Assembly: GCF_030272615.1 (NCBI RefSeq)
Contig: NC_081412.1
Span: forward strand, 140,658,747-140,722,746
Length of the DNA stretch: 64,000 bases
Source: Cryptomeria japonica
Lineage: Eukaryota; Streptophyta; Pinopsida; Cupressales; Cupressaceae
Reading direction: 5' to 3'
Both the position numbers and the translations under genes were made by a program. The notes below the pieces were generated by a model, which had not been told where the DNA came from, did no database searches, and saw only the letters and a program-made list of their open reading frames with translations. Below are positions 33,066 to 43,169 of this stretch, piece after piece; the first letter of the stretch is position 1; the number at the start of each line of letters is the position of its first letter.

Positions 33066-34816
33066 AAAAGCACAAGAGACACCCCCCCAAATTCACTCAA
33101 TCAAAGTACCACCCCCAAAGTGATGATTTTGGCACTTTATACTTAGTGCGATTACAATGAGCCACTTGCAAAACAAGGCAAAGTGGACTTATGATGCAAA
33201 TTTTACAACTTCTCAAATGAGTTACAAGAGACTTCAATCAATAGTGCAATGAATCTAACTGAGATTCAAGCAAATATACAAGTACCAAGAGAGCCAAGAA
33301 TGGCCAAAATATGAAAGTACAATTTCTACTTACAATGGAATCAATTTGATAGCATCATGTGAAAGTAGACGAAAAAATACAAACTTTAAAAAAAAACGAC
33401 ACCTGAAAAGGAGGTCGTATGACCCCAAACGAAGCCTCTGAAGTTGCAAAAACTAGGATTACTCAGGTACAGTCACCAAAAACTGCATTTTCTGAAAAAT
33501 AAGTGCATCAAAATCAAAAAATTTCTTCACCACTGTGGAGAGCACAAAATTTTAGCCCATTTCAAAAAAAATTGCACCCAAAAAGGAGCAAAAATGAGCA
33601 AGTTATGGCCATTTGAAGTTGAACTGCAAAATCAAAAATGCAAATGAGAGGGGCCTGGAAATTTTTTGAAAAATGCTAACGTGGTGCTGATGTCAGCAAG
33701 TCACTATGTTAAATTTGACGGCCGTATGACCGTCGCAAAAATTCACCCTTACTGATTGGGCGTCCGTACTGTACGGACAAATGACATGGCAGATGGCTGT
33801 GCAAGTGACTGTGTAGTCAGTGCCATACAGATTTGCTGACTGGAAGAGCTACGTGGCGGCCATACGGATGATGTGTCACAGTGTACGAATTGTACGGAAA
33901 CCTGACATGGACGGTTTGTACTCGCGGGCCAGTAGCCGCCTGCCACGTGGCGAGCGCGGGTCCTCTGGTCTGGTGGTCGCCGGCGATGTGGTAGTTTGAT
34001 TGTGCAGCCAACTGGATGCTCAGGCAGGTCCTAGTGTCCATGTTGCAGTCTCCGAAAGCCTGCTGGCGGTTGTCGGAAGGCAAAAAAAACCCGGCGGGAG
34101 GTGCCGCTGGGAGGCTGGCAGCGGGACGGTGCGCCGACGATAGAGGACGACGCGGAGGGCGGCACGAGGAGGCGAGCATTGCGGCGGCTGTAGTGGAGGG
34201 AGCTGCACGAGGAAGTAGAGCAGCTCGGGGGTGGCGCGGTGTGACTGAGGCACGACGGCTGTAGGCGGGGTGGAAGGATGTCGCGTGGTGGCAGAGGGCC
34301 TGCTGGAGCCGTGCTGGAGTAGCGGTGGTCGGCTGGGAGGCCGTCGGAGGAGACCGCCAGGAGAAGGACGACCGAAGGGTACACGGCGCGGCAGCGGCGA
34401 CAGAGACCTGCAGAAAGGGTATGACCCTGCACGCACGTACAACCGAGTATGGGTTCACGGGATGGGGGTCTGCGGACCCCCCAAAAATAAGTTTTTTGAT
34501 TTTTTTTTTATTTTTCTTTTTTTTTCGACTTTTCAATTTTTTTTTAATTTTTTTTTTACTTTTAGATTTTTTCGAAAAATATTTTCAGAAAAAGAATTTT
34601 TATTTTTTTTCGAAAAAATAATAATTTTTTTTCGAAATCCATACAATTATAACCAAAATAGGCCGATTTTATAACCAAAATTCATGGAAACGGCCTTCTG
34701 GATGCAATGGCGGGGTCGGATCTAGTCTAGGACGCCTCCAAAAGATGCTGCTCCATAGATCTGCCTCTTGACGTTGCAATAATGCCTCTTCAAGATGAAT
34801 CAATGAAGCCCCAATA
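33066..34816 (-). other. 5' leader of element C2 with a G+C-rich block
   Basis: Between primer site and gag. About 33900-34460 is strikingly G+C-rich for this window and holds overlapping low-complexity open frames on both strands, none convincing. Next to it, 34490-34640 is almost pure A/T with long T runs on the plus strand. A near-perfect palindrome, GTCCGTACTGTACGGAC, lies at 33762-33778. Confidence 0.6.
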
Positions 34817-34828
34817 GCTCTGATACCA
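34817..34828 (-). other. Primer-binding site of element C2 (tRNA-iMet)
   Basis: The minus strand reads TGGTATCAGAGC immediately after the LTR, with no spacer bases. Confidence 0.92.
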
Positions 34829-35305
34829 TGTGAGATTTTGCCAAGATCAAGAGCTCAATGAAATGTACAAAATAGAGACATAATATGGGACAAGAATAAA
34901 CTGTATTCTCATCAATAGAAAATGATCAATAATCAAATTCAATAGTTACATACAATGTAGATGAGCTTGCTTATATAGGCAAGGCTAGGGATATGTGAGC
35001 ACACAAACATGACATGTGGCTCAATAAGAAACAAAGGTAGGTAGGAAATAGGTGTGGGTAAGTAGGAGAAATAATATAATAGTCCACATGAGGTGGATCA
35101 CCCACTGAATGTGGAGTGTAACAACAAGAGTGGAGTGTAACAACAAAATCAACACCATAAAAGATGGAATTTCTCCTACACACACTATCCCAATGTGACA
35201 CAAACACCCAAGTGTCTCATACCCAAACTACTATGAAATGCATTATCCTAAGTAAACTTAAGTAAGTGTAATAATATCCATGATGAATAATTATTTACAC
35301 CAACA
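34829..35305 (-). repeat. 5' LTR of element C2
   Basis: 477 bp. It carries a 19-bp tandem duplication (unit GTGGAGTGTAACAACAAGA, around 35111-35148) that the other LTR lacks. Flanked by GTAGG on its right. Confidence 0.95.
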
Positions 35306-35608
35306 GTAGGAAACCTGTTAATCAGGTAGCACGTAGTGGCAACAACTTCAACCCAAAACTTTTTTTCTAGATTAGCATCACTCAGCATACTCCTAGCCTT
35401 CTCCATCAGTGTCTTGTTCATCCTTTATGTAAATCCATTATGTTGTGGAGAATACGGAGTTGTCTTTTGTCTGTTAAAGCCACAATCTTTACACAATCTA
35501 TCAAAATTATTAGATCAAAATTTACCATCATTATTAGTCCTCAAACATTTAATTCTTTCTAGTGTGAAACTCAACCATTGCTTTAACTTATTTAAAATGA
35601 GTGAAAAA
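35306..35608 (-). pseudogene. Integrase middle part of element C1
   Basis: The minus strand includes TTPYSPQHNG, MNKTLMEKARSML and KKFWVEVVATTCYLINR, typical of a Copia integrase core around the catalytic glutamate. A TAA lies where the glutamate-containing segment should be. It is bounded by C2 on the left and B on the right. Confidence 0.85.
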
Positions 35609-36415
35609 TGTTGGCATTCTACACTCTAGTGAGAAATGATGGTGTTGTCATTGATGGCAACCTTGCAACCTACCAGCAACCTTTAGGCAACCACCCGATA
35701 TTCATTTGGTAAAACCACCGGCAGGCATCGACACTGGCAGACACTTCACTGACAGCAACAACAATGTATACCGGCACCCTAGCTGACAGGAACAAACTTT
35801 TGTTTATTGTATTTAATTGTAAATGCCTTTTGTAAAGCTGACATGGTATATTGTAATAGACTCATATATGTATGAGATCTTGTAAATCATTTAGATGATA
35901 GATATATGTAAGAGATGGATATGGTAGAAGTGATGAGCGAATATTAAGGCAGATTTTGTATAATGTTATGGTTATAGTATGAGCTTAAACTAGTACCGAA
36001 CCTGGCATAGCAGATGCTGAATTGTAGCAGTACATTATATTGGATTTTCATAATCCATTTTGTAAGTCAGTGAGACTTCCATTTTGTAGATTGAGCAGTG
36101 AGCTCTAGGCAGTTGGCCTTCTTGCATGTGTAGGCCCCTCTTGTTAGTAATATCCATTCATTGGCCAGTGAGTGAATATTGTGGGTCACAAATCCCATCG
36201 AGGTTTTTTCCACATCGGGTTTCCTCGTTAAACATCTTGTGTTATGGTGTGTTTTCTATGTTGTCTTTACTAGTTCTTGTTTACTGCATTAATTCTTGTT
36301 TACCGGTATTGTTTTTGAATGCAAAATATTTAATAAGGTCAAATATTCTCCTAACCAGTTAGATACTGCTTCACCCCTCCTCTTAGTATCTTTGGGACTA
36401 TCATTAATCCTAACA
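35609..36415 (+). repeat. 5' LTR of element B
   Basis: 807 bp, TGTTGGCATTCTACAC...ATCCTAACA. The inner arm CATTGATGGCAAC of the inverted repeat is present, but its partner arm is not, since that lies only upstream of the 3' LTR. Confidence 0.92.
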
Positions 36416-36417
36416 AT

Positions 36418-36430
36418 TGGTATCAGAGCC
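36418..36430 (+). other. Primer-binding site of element B (tRNA-iMet)
   Basis: TGGTATCAGAGCC, a 13-nt match to the initiator tRNA-Met complement, two bases after the LTR. Confidence 0.92.
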
Positions 36431-36486
36431 TGGTGCTCTATTTTCAAAAGCCTAACAACTTGAGGAAGATTCTAACAACGTTATAG

Positions 36487-37608
36487 ATGGAGAACTTAAG
36501 AAAGCAATTAGAAAGAGCTCTTGTGGACTATGATTCAAAGAAGTTGAAGAATATCAAAATTGAAGATGATCTGAGAACTGCATAGGAATTCATTCAAGGA
36601 CTTTAGGAGAATCTTACTATTACAAAAAATAAAAGAAAAGAACTTCATGAAAAGATGCAAAGTGATGATGATTAAAAGGAAACTCTTAATGATCTTGTGA
36701 ACAAATTGAGGCAAGAAAACATGATTATGAGGAATGAAATGCAAGATATGACTATGAGATTTTGTAAAGACATTCAAGGCAGAAAGAAGAATGAAGATGA
36801 CTTGACTAGGAGACTCAATGATGCTGGAAATGAAAATCTAAGACTCAGTCATGAAAATGATATGTTGAAGACAGATCTGATTCACATGGAACATAATAAA
36901 ACTAAACTTATGAGACAAAAGGGAATTCTGGAAAATGAGTTGGCTACTGCAAATCAACATAAAGAGAAATTCAAGAAAAGTTCAGAAGAACTTGATAATA
37001 TGCTGAAAAGTCAGAAACCTAATGCAGATACTAATGGACTTGGATTTGAAGTTGGAGAAAGTTCTAGTATTGCAAACAATCATGATCACAATAAACCGGT
37101 AAGACAACCTAATGCTTACAAATTTAATGAGAAATGCTTTAACTATAACAAGTATGGTCATAGAGCAAATCAGTGTAGATCTAGAAACAATCAGAACATT
37201 AATGCACCCACCGGTCAATGTTCCAAATGAAACAAAGTTGGTCACAATTCAGAAAATTGCAGAATGGATGTAAGAAGTTATGTTTGTGGAAGATTTGGAC
37301 ACTTATCTAATGAATGTAGAACACAAACTGACATAGGATATGAAAAGGCTATTCAAAAAAATAATGTGACTTGTTATGCTTGTAACAAGATTGGACATAT
37401 TGCAAAATTTTGTAGAAGCAAGAATTCACTGGCAAACAATAAAGGACCTAGTTTGAAAGGAAAAGAAAAGTTTGATGAGGTAAAGCAATAATTTTCAAAA
37501 AAGTGGATTGGAAAGAGAGATCAGAATGTTGATGAGACTATTCCTTCACCAGTAAAACAAAGTATTACTCCACCGGCAGGAGATTCTTCATCCAACTTAG
37601 AAGTAACC
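36487..37608 (+). pseudogene. Coiled-coil, zinc-knuckle gag-like protein of element B
   Basis: One frame from ATG 36487. About 180 residues of heptad-rich coiled coil (NKLRQENMIMRNEMQDMTM and onward) are followed by four knuckle-like motifs near 37134, 37218, 37285 and 37375. Only the last, CYACNKIGHIAKFC, is intact. The first has Y for its second C, the second has a TGA for its second C, and the third has S for its first C. Stops also occur at three positions before 36697. Each change is a single base. The likely ancestral role is RNA binding and particle assembly. It lacks the Copia capsid text seen in A, D and E. Confidence 0.75.
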
Positions 37609-37901
37609 CTTTGAGGGTATTGCAACAAGTTGAATATCATGCAGTTTACCCTCAGTAGATGGTGTGAAGATGCATTTCTTCTCTATTGGCAGATGTGTTA
37701 AGTTTCACTTAATCGACAAGCATTTAATGCGGTTGTTGGAAGAAAATACATTATAAATCATTGTTTTTTCCTCTTTTTCAATTCACCGAGCATTCAAACT
37801 TTCAGAGAGCGTGAAATCAAAGTGAAGGCATCCAAGGCAAAGAAGCGAAGCAATTTATCTCAAGCACTCAACCATTGTTAGGTAGCTTAAGGTATTTTTC
37901 A
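37609..37901 (+). promoter_or_regulatory. Possible internal promoter and 5' UTR for the second gene of element B
   Basis: TATAAAT at 37752-37758 lies 144 bp before the ATG at 37902. It is followed by a T/C-rich stretch (TTTTTTCCTCTTTTTC) and a UTR-like segment. The start context, TTCAATGGCTTCC, is close to the plant consensus. This suggests a subgenomic mRNA, but it is inference from sequence alone. Confidence 0.35.
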
Positions 37902-39073
37902 ATGGCTTCCTCCTCTGCTTTGAAATTTATTGCAAACCCTACTGTTGCGGAAGTTGTGAAACACCCTAGGCCCGTTTTTAAGATCATTCCTGAGATAGCG
38001 AAACAAGATGATTTCATAGGTGTTTTTTCTAAAATTCCAAAAGGTGTTGCTTATGCTAAAGACCCTAGAATCTATATCCATTGCAATATTGAGGAATTAG
38101 GTTCTGAGGAAATATTGAAAATGTTTAAAATTGTTATTTGTGATGAAAATGGAAATATCAAACCCAAACACAAGGTAATTGAAACTTTAGGTTTTGTGGA
38201 AATCTTGGACATCCCTGAATTTCCTAAGGAGGTAGTAAGAATTGTCCTTAGTAGAGTTCATGGAGAATTTCTTTGGTTAGATTCAGTTTGTAAAATCACT
38301 AAAGAAGCAATTAGGGTAGTGACAGGTTTACCCTCCACCGGTAGTAGGCCAGATAAGACTAAGAAGGTTATTAATAACACTGTCATGACATTAACAAGAG
38401 AAAAATATGATAGTAGATCTCTGAGAGTAAATGATGTCAAAGATGAAAATGTCAGATTCATAAGCATGATCCTAGGTTATAAGACCAAACATGCAAACCG
38501 ACTTAATTCAGTTTCCAGTCTTTGCATTAAAGTGCATATGATATGATGAATAATGATGCAAAAATAGATTTATGTGAGTGGCTAAAAGATGAACTGATAG
38601 ATAATCTGAAAAAGATAAAAGGTGATAAGAAAGGAACATTTCGTTTTGGCAATGTTTTGGTATGTCTTATGTTATATTTCGCAAAAGAAGTTCCCGGTAT
38701 TGGAAAGAAAGATTTTGGATATGATATACCGGTAGGCAAAAAGTTGCTAGAAATCTGCATGGGTATGGGCACTGACAAGGAAAAAAATATAATAGAATAC
38801 TTCAAAACCTTCAAAGCAAAAATGAAAACAAGAGTGAGACTACCACATATTATAGTAGACAAGTACAACAAAGAAATATGTTTTGTGATTAAAAAGGATG
38901 AAATATGGATGGAGACAGTTCTTCCTAGAACTGTATGGGTAATTGAAATGGGGTATGAGGCAAATGTAAACATTATTGAAACTTATGCTAAAGCCTTATT
39001 AGAGGCACCTAGAGAACTAGAAGAAAAGGTTTTTGTAGTGCAGAATCAATTGAGAGTGATGTACAAATGTTGA
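37902..39073 (+). pseudogene. Unknown N-terminal protein of element B (two overlapping frames)
   Basis: The first frame runs 37902-38546 (MASSSALKFIANPTVAEVV, 214 residues). The second runs 38543-39073 (MMNNDAKIDLCEWLKDEL, 176 residues) and overlaps by four bases. The join looks like a small indel in what was one protein, since the globular, hydrophobic-patterned sequence continues across it (GTFRFGNVLVCLMLYF). Segments such as ITKEAIRVVTGLPS faintly recall plant mobile-domain proteins, too weak to name. No enzyme motif is seen. It occupies the place where pol would start. Confidence 0.6.
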
Positions 39074-40035
39074 AACAAAGGAAGAAAAGAGAAAAGTACA
39101 TTAGGAGTGCATCTAAACAAGCAAAGGAAATAAAAGAAAATGTCATGAACATAATCGAAATAAAGGAAAGTGACCTAGAAGGATTACAACAGGAGGTACA
39201 TATCTCAATGGTTGGTACATCATCTGACAGTGAGATACCTGCTGAGTTTAAGAGAGTTGATAGGAAGAGAAAACCTTCACCGGTACCCTCTCCTCCACCC
39301 AAGAAAACAAGAACACCAAGGGAGAAGTAATAGGTAGTAAGACCACCGACAAAGAAGTTGACACCAAAGAAGAAACAAAATCAGGTTATACCACCTCTGG
39401 ATAACTTATTGAGTGAAATCATTGATGAAGGCAACTTGGCAAATGTTAGCAAACTGTATAATACTTTCACTAATGCAGAAAAGGAAAGTATTGAGAACAA
39501 CATTATTCTACATCTTGACATTTACAAGAAAGTGTTAATAGAAGTTGTAGATGATTTTCCTAATGAATTGTACAGAAGGTTAGATGCTAAGAGGATTGTA
39601 GTTATGGAGTTAGATAAGAAACTTAAGGTTGAAAAACTTCTAGCTATTCATACAGTTAACTCTGTAGAGGAAATTGATGAACTTATTAGTGAAGCTAATA
39701 GATCATTTTTTTCAAGTGGACACTGGCATGCAAGCCTAATGGTTGGTAGAGTCAATGAAATTGCAGAGGAAACAACAGACAAGTGGGATATCTTCTTTGT
39801 AGAGAAGGAAAAAAAGGAAGAGTTGAACAGACTTAAGAAAACTTTCAAGGTTTATCAAAAGGACAGAGACAAAGGAAAAGGTAAAGTTGGTGGATTACCA
39901 AACATAAAAGTAACTGACAACCTACCACCACCTTTGGTTACTCCACTGGTACATATTGAGGACATATCGGCTACTGAAAATGTTGACACACCACATGGGA
40001 TACTAACCCCAAGTCATAAATTTTATACACAATGA
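39067..40035 (+). pseudogene. Unknown middle protein of element B with nuclear-localisation-like motif
   Basis: One frame with a tandem TAA-TAG at 39328-39333, probably former CAA-CAG. Before the stops it is highly charged, then RKRKPSPVPSPPPKKTR gives two basic clusters separated by prolines, like a bipartite nuclear signal. After the stops comes KKLTPKKKQ and a mixed helical region of about 170 residues (NNIILHLDIYKKVLIEVVDD). It continues the preceding protein in order, so 37902-41296 probably encoded one long polypeptide of around 1,100 residues. Confidence 0.55.
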
Positions 40036-40532
40036 ACATTGATACTCAAGAAATGAACATAGTAGTGGACAAGGATAACACTGAGGTGAAAAATAATGTT
40101 GCTAGCACTGAAAACATCGAGCAACCGACAGAAAATATTGAGGTTGGAATACAAACAAAGCAAATAGAGAAAACAATACATACAAAGAAACCTTTGGACA
40201 GTGAAATAAATACTGGTAATGTAGATGTTGGCACAGTAAAACCGATAGAGATAGAGATACAAGTAGTGGATAACACAGAGATACCGGCAGTAGATAATAT
40301 AGAGAAACCAACAGAGAAATCGGTAGATACACAAGTACATGTTGAGACAACACAAACGGTAATCACTAAGAAGCCGAAACCATTACTAGTTGAAATGCAA
40401 ACTCAGACTGATCTACCTGAGGTTGAGACAAGCAAATTGGCTGCTAGTACTACAAGCACTGAGATAGTAAAGGCAGTTGGTCAGACATCTGGTACTTCAC
40501 TAAGCGAATTTAGACCTACAAAATGTGATTGA
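40032..40532 (+). pseudogene. Threonine/glutamate-rich repeat region of element B
   Basis: A 166-residue open frame of low complexity, with recurring words such as ENIEQPTENIE, VDNTEIPAVDNIEKPTEKS and QTQTDLPEVET. It starts four bases before the previous stop, again consistent with a small indel in one long frame. It is probably a disordered linker. No function is assigned. Confidence 0.5.
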
Positions 40533-40540
40533 AGTACTTC

Positions 40541-41296
40541 TGGACTCAATAAAGAAAATAATTGACTGTAATACATTGGCCTATAAGGCAATTGATGACA
40601 CTATTCCTATTCTTAAGATGATTGCACCAAAATGCAATTTAGATCAAGTAAAGGATTCTTTAGGATGTTAATCACATTGTCTAAATTCATTTCTGGAAAT
40701 ATACTGACAGTTGATCAAATAAATGAGGAAACATTCAAAGAGAAAATGGAAAAGGAAAAGAAAAATTCTTTGAGGAATCAATAAAGAAGTGCACGAAACA
40801 CATTAACACACTTTTACTAGCACTGAATACAACAATTTTGGAGTATAAGGAACTGTACAGAGATACATGCAAGATAAATATGTTAATAGTGAACATTGAT
40901 AAGGAAATAAGCAAAGTTCAAAAGGAGATAGATGATATAGCTGATAATATCATTGGTTCACCTGAACCTATATCAGTTATTGAACAAGAGATAGCAGGAT
41001 TTGAGGAAAATTTTGAAAAATTAGAGAAAGAGAAAGAAAGGATCAAGGCAAAAGCCAGAGAGCTTAAGCATAAACTTAGTCCTAAATTAGACAACCTTAT
41101 CTCTCTAAGGAAAGAGATCTCTGAGGCATTAATTCAAGGTCAAAAGTCATTGGAGGAGCATATGCATAATCTCACTGGTACAATCCAGAGAACTGAGGCA
41201 ACCATGAAGGACAGCAATAGATTCATACAGAGTATAAACTTGGTTTTAGCTAACATATTCCAGATTGTAACCAACTGGTTAAAAAGTTCAAGGTGA
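40541..41296 (+). pseudogene. C-terminal coiled coil of element B protein
   Basis: The clean part is 40838-41296 (152 residues), a long charged coiled coil (FEENFEKLEKEKERIKAKAR) ending in an amphipathic tail, NIFQIVTNWLKSSR. Upstream 40541-40837 reads as the same protein in shifted frames (KKIIDCNTLAYKAIDD). It is followed within 50 bp by the polypurine array, so this is the end of the coding region. Confidence 0.55.
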
Positions 41297-41344
41297 AATT
41301 CTTCACTCATTTGACAATTTTTGACAACCTTTGTCATTGATGTC

Positions 41345-41498
41345 AAAGGGGGAGTAGTGGCTGACAGAGAAAAATGGCTAATAAGAGGAGATCATCTACT
41401 CAGGGGGAGCACACATTTTTGGTAAATTTTTGGACTTCATTTTTGGAACAAATTTTTTATTTTTCTCATGAGTGTTGCCATCAATGCCAAAGGGGGAG
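41345..41498 (+). promoter_or_regulatory. Polypurine-tract array of element B
   Basis: GGGGGAG tracts at 41345-41354, 41401-41409 and 41489-41498. The last sits two bases before the 3' LTR and is preceded by GTTGCCATCAATGCCAA. Confidence 0.8.
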
Positions 41499-41553
41499 AT
41501 TGTTGGCATTCTACACTATAGTGAGAAATGATGGTGTTGTCATTGATGGCAAC
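41474..41553 (+). promoter_or_regulatory. Inverted repeat spanning polypurine tract and 3' LTR start (B)
   Basis: GTTGCCATCAATG (41474-41486) pairs perfectly over 13 bp with CATTGATGGCAAC (41541-41553). The loop holds the polypurine tract and the LTR boundary. Confidence 0.8.
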
Positions 41554-42256
41554 CTTGAAACCTACTGGCAATTTTCTGGCAACCACCGGCACCAATAGAC
41601 ACTTCACCGACAGCGACAACAATGTATATTGACACCCCAGCCGACAAGAATAAACTTTTGTTTATTGTATTTAATTGTAAATATATTTTGTAAAGCCGAC
41701 ATGGTATATTATAATAGACTCATATATGTATGAGATCTTGTAAATCATTTAGATGATAGATAGATGTAAGAGATGGATATGGTAGAAGTGATGAGCGAAT
41801 ATTAAGGTAGATTTTGTATAAGGTTATGGTTATAGTATGAGCTTAAACCAGTATTGAACCTGGCATAACAAATGTTGAATTGTAGAAGTACATTATATTG
41901 GATTTTCATAATCCATTTTGTAGATTGAGCAGTGAGCTCTAGGCAGTTGGCCTTCCTACATGTGCAGGCCCCTCTTGTAAGTAATATCCATTCATTGCCC
42001 ATTGAGTGAATATTGTGGGTCACAAATCCCACTGAGGTTTTTCCCACGTCGGGTTTCCTCGTTAAACATCTTGTGTTATGGTGTGTTTTCTATGTTGTCT
42101 TTATTGTTCTTATTTACTGCATTAATTCTTGTTTACCGGTACACTGTTTTGGAATGCAAAATATTTAATAAGGTCAAATATTCTCCTAACTGGTTAGATA
42201 CTGATTCACCCCCCCCCCCCCTCTCAGTATCTTTGGGACTATCATTAATCCTAACA
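41501..42256 (+). repeat. 3' LTR of element B
   Basis: 756 bp, homologous to 35609-36415 with substitutions and a deletion near 41585. The poly-C motif is expanded to a run of 13 C at 42209-42221. Confidence 0.92.
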
Positions 42257-43165
42257 AAAAATTCATATTTACTCTTTAGAAAGTATACCCATGTCCTTAT
42301 ACTAAAGTCATCAATAAATGAAACATAATATGTAGATTTTCCAATGGAAGGAACATGTATGGGACCAAACACATTAGAATAAATAAGATCTCAAATACCA
42401 CAAAGTTTATGAGAAATCGAGTAAAACTAAATGCAGTTTTGTTTTCCATAAATTATGCAATGCTCACATAAATCAAAGTCAAGATTACAGTCATTCAAAC
42501 CTTCAACAAGGTTTTTATTTTTCAAGGTCCAAGTAGACCCTTTTCTCCAATGTGGCCAAGTCTTTGGTGCCATAACATAGTCTTCTCTGTAGGTAACTTT
42601 GCTTCAAAATAAAGAATACCCTTACGTACCCAAAAGCCATGTCCATCCACTGAAGGTGAAGCCCACATATCTTTCAATCAAGTATTCATATCTTTACTTT
42701 TTACAAACATTATATTACACTCAATAGTGTATGCCTCTACCTTACACAAAGTGCCAAACCTGACACCTCTAGCAATCACCATAGAACCCTTAATCATATT
42801 ACATCTTGCATCAGGAAAGACTACCTACACACCTACATCTATTAGTTTGTTCACAGATGATAAATTTCATTATAATCTAGGGATATGCAACACAACACTA
42901 ATCCTTTTTATTCTACCATCAAAAAACCTGATCCTAACTTTACCACAACCAACAATATCTAAATGTGAATCATCACCCAAGTACACCTCCATTAAATTAT
43001 TCATATTCAAAAAACCAATCTCTATTGGAAGTCATATGAAAAGATGCACCTGAGTCAATTAACCATGCATCATTACCTGCATGAGTAGCCAAAGCTACAA
43101 TGAATGCATCACCATTTTCCTTCTCGGACTCATAATCAAAATCAAAAATTTATTTTTTTATTTCT
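42257..43165 (-). pseudogene. Protease, pre-integrase and integrase start of element C1
   Basis: On the minus strand, AWLIDSGASFHMTSNR near 43060 is the protease site. A pre-integrase zinc region follows at about 42570-42430 (LWHQRLGHIGEKG, CEHCIIYGKQ), then integrase text at 42370-42262 (FGPIHVPSIGKSTYYVSFID, KSKYEFF). The integrase is cut at 42257 by element B and resumes at 35608. Several stops interrupt the frame. Confidence 0.85.
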
Positions 43166-43169
43166 TCTT

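Larger units (their letters stand above)
30080..35305 (-). mobile_element. Non-autonomous Copia element C2 with gag, protease and acidic domain
   Basis: 5226 bp inserted in C1, with target duplication GTAGG at 30075-30079 and 35306-35310. On the minus strand: 5' LTR (35305-34829), iMet primer site, a 1.8-kb leader with a G+C-rich block, gag (33035-about 32150), a protease fused to a long acidic region (32082-30760), a polypurine tract and the 3' LTR. There is no integrase, RT or RNase H and no room for them. The LTRs differ by four substitutions plus one 19-bp duplication, so this is the youngest insertion seen. Transposition would need enzymes from another element. Confidence 0.93.
35609..42256 (+). 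mobile_element. Non-autonomous LTR element B with gag-like and large unknown frames
   Basis: 6648 bp with target duplication AAAAA (35604-35608 and 42257-42261), confirmed because the C1 integrase reads on across the excised site. It has two LTRs, an iMet primer site, a coiled-coil gag with four CCHC knuckles, then 3.4 kb of a novel protein series, three polypurine tracts and the 3' LTR. I find no protease, integrase, RT or RNase H motif in any frame. LTR starts, the poly-C motif, the polypurine array and the hairpin match A, D and E, which suggests it was mobilised by their enzymes (inference). Confidence 0.9.

Noticed and set aside
34016-34674. Several long overlapping open frames on both strands in the G+C-rich block
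   Set aside because: G+C-rich DNA has few stops by composition. The predicted proteins are A/P/S/R-rich low complexity, overlap on opposite strands and have no start or domain support.
36697-37230. A host kinesin- or CENP-like coiled-coil gene
   Set aside because: It sits directly after an LTR and primer site, is followed by zinc knuckles, and lies inside a target duplication, so it belongs to element B.
40023-40366. Long minus-strand frames opposite the Thr/Glu-rich region of element B
   Set aside because: They are mirror images of a low-complexity plus-strand sequence, giving Cys/Leu/Ser-rich translations without domains.
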